Part shown: positions 40,569 through 40,582 of the stretch, piece after piece | Position numbering within the stretch: the stretch's first letter is position 1 | Layout of the letters: each line of letters starts with the position of its first letter | Assembly: GCA_020437105.1 (NCBI GenBank) | Contig: JAGQWR010000140.1 | Coordinates: forward strand, 1 to 40,582 | Origin: Saprospiraceae bacterium | Lineage (GTDB): Bacteria > Bacteroidota > Bacteroidia > Chitinophagales > Saprospiraceae | Direction: 5' to 3' | DNA length: 40,582 bases | Notes under the pieces: generated by a model | The model's input: only the letters and a program-made list of their open reading frames with translations | Databases searched by the model: none | What the model was told of the DNA's origin: nothing | Made by a program: the position numbers and the translations under genes

Positions 40569-40582
40569 TTACGAAATGGTTT
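40561..40582 (+). repeat. Right-edge copy of the repeat end seen at 1-23
   Basis: TATACCCGTTACGAAATGGT followed by TT matches the inverted ends of the 1-161 element with gaps, and 18 of 22 positions of the 27289-27312 copy. It could be the left end of another short element that continues beyond the window. Confidence 0.5.

Noticed and set aside
1..40582. CRISPR arrays, tRNA, rRNA, prophage or transposase genes
   Set aside because: I looked for spaced direct repeats, cloverleaf-like sequences and recombinase motifs and saw none convincing; faint tRNA-like or small RNA genes could be missed by eye.

Overview
The window looks like a chromosomal segment of a Bacteroidota bacterium, most likely a marine or activated-sludge Saprospiria-type organism (Lewinella/Haliscomenobacter-like). 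The reasons are: four large secreted proteins ending in type IX secretion (T9SS) type-A sorting domains (FPNPT/YPNPT-like motifs), SprB and delta-60 repeats, LytTR two-component systems, start codons without Shine-Dalgarno sequences, and promoters of the Bacteroidota form TTTG-N18-21-TAnnTTTG. I saw no rRNA, tRNA, CRISPR array, transposase or phage gene. The species assignment is inference.

Layout. 1-287: a short element with terminal inverted repeats, then a small membrane protein (288-695). 789-3274: two divergent membrane di-iron lipid enzymes, a sterol-desaturase/AGMO-like hydroxylase (-) and a fatty acid desaturase (+), sharing an intergenic region with a perfect 16-bp palindrome. 3302-6409: a large T9SS protein. 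6544-10941: an HGSNAT/DUF5009-type acetyltransferase, a Gfo/Idh/MocA oxidoreductase and a flavin-dependent halogenase-like protein. 11135-14592: small secreted proteins, a T9SS beta-helix (pectate-lyase-3-like) protein and a lipoprotein with two zinc-ribbon-like repeats.

14674-18746 is the most interesting region. It holds four genes on the minus strand. The first two resemble alpha-helical pore-forming toxins (HBL/Nhe, ClyA, XaxA/YaxA type); the last two are shorter tandem paralogues without a membrane segment. All four end in a similar Trp-containing C-terminal signature, and none has a signal peptide or T9SS tag. Strong hairpins sit after genes 1 and 3. Divergent from this cassette is a TPR sensor kinase and LytTR response regulator pair (18988-22124), with recognisable promoters for both directions in the 241-bp gap. 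I propose a multicomponent alpha-pore-forming toxin system with a possible dedicated regulator.

22144-27239: an AarF/UbiB kinase with a coiled-coil partner (-), then an apparent operon of universal stress protein, LOG-family phosphoribohydrolase and SGNH hydrolase (+). 27513-30518: a T9SS protein built from four DUF7467-like domains arranged as a 1.17-kb duplication. 30848-34634: a second sensor kinase (beta-propeller, Y_Y_Y, LytS-type) and LytTR regulator. 34711-34874: a second short inverted-repeat element with a possible 5-bp target duplication. 34878-39898: an S41 peptidase, a MarR regulator with a palindromic operator, a divergent dienelactone hydrolase, and a T9SS M43-type metalloprotease. 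The right edge has a small secreted protein, a start-less coding remnant, and the end of a repeat matching the one at the left edge.
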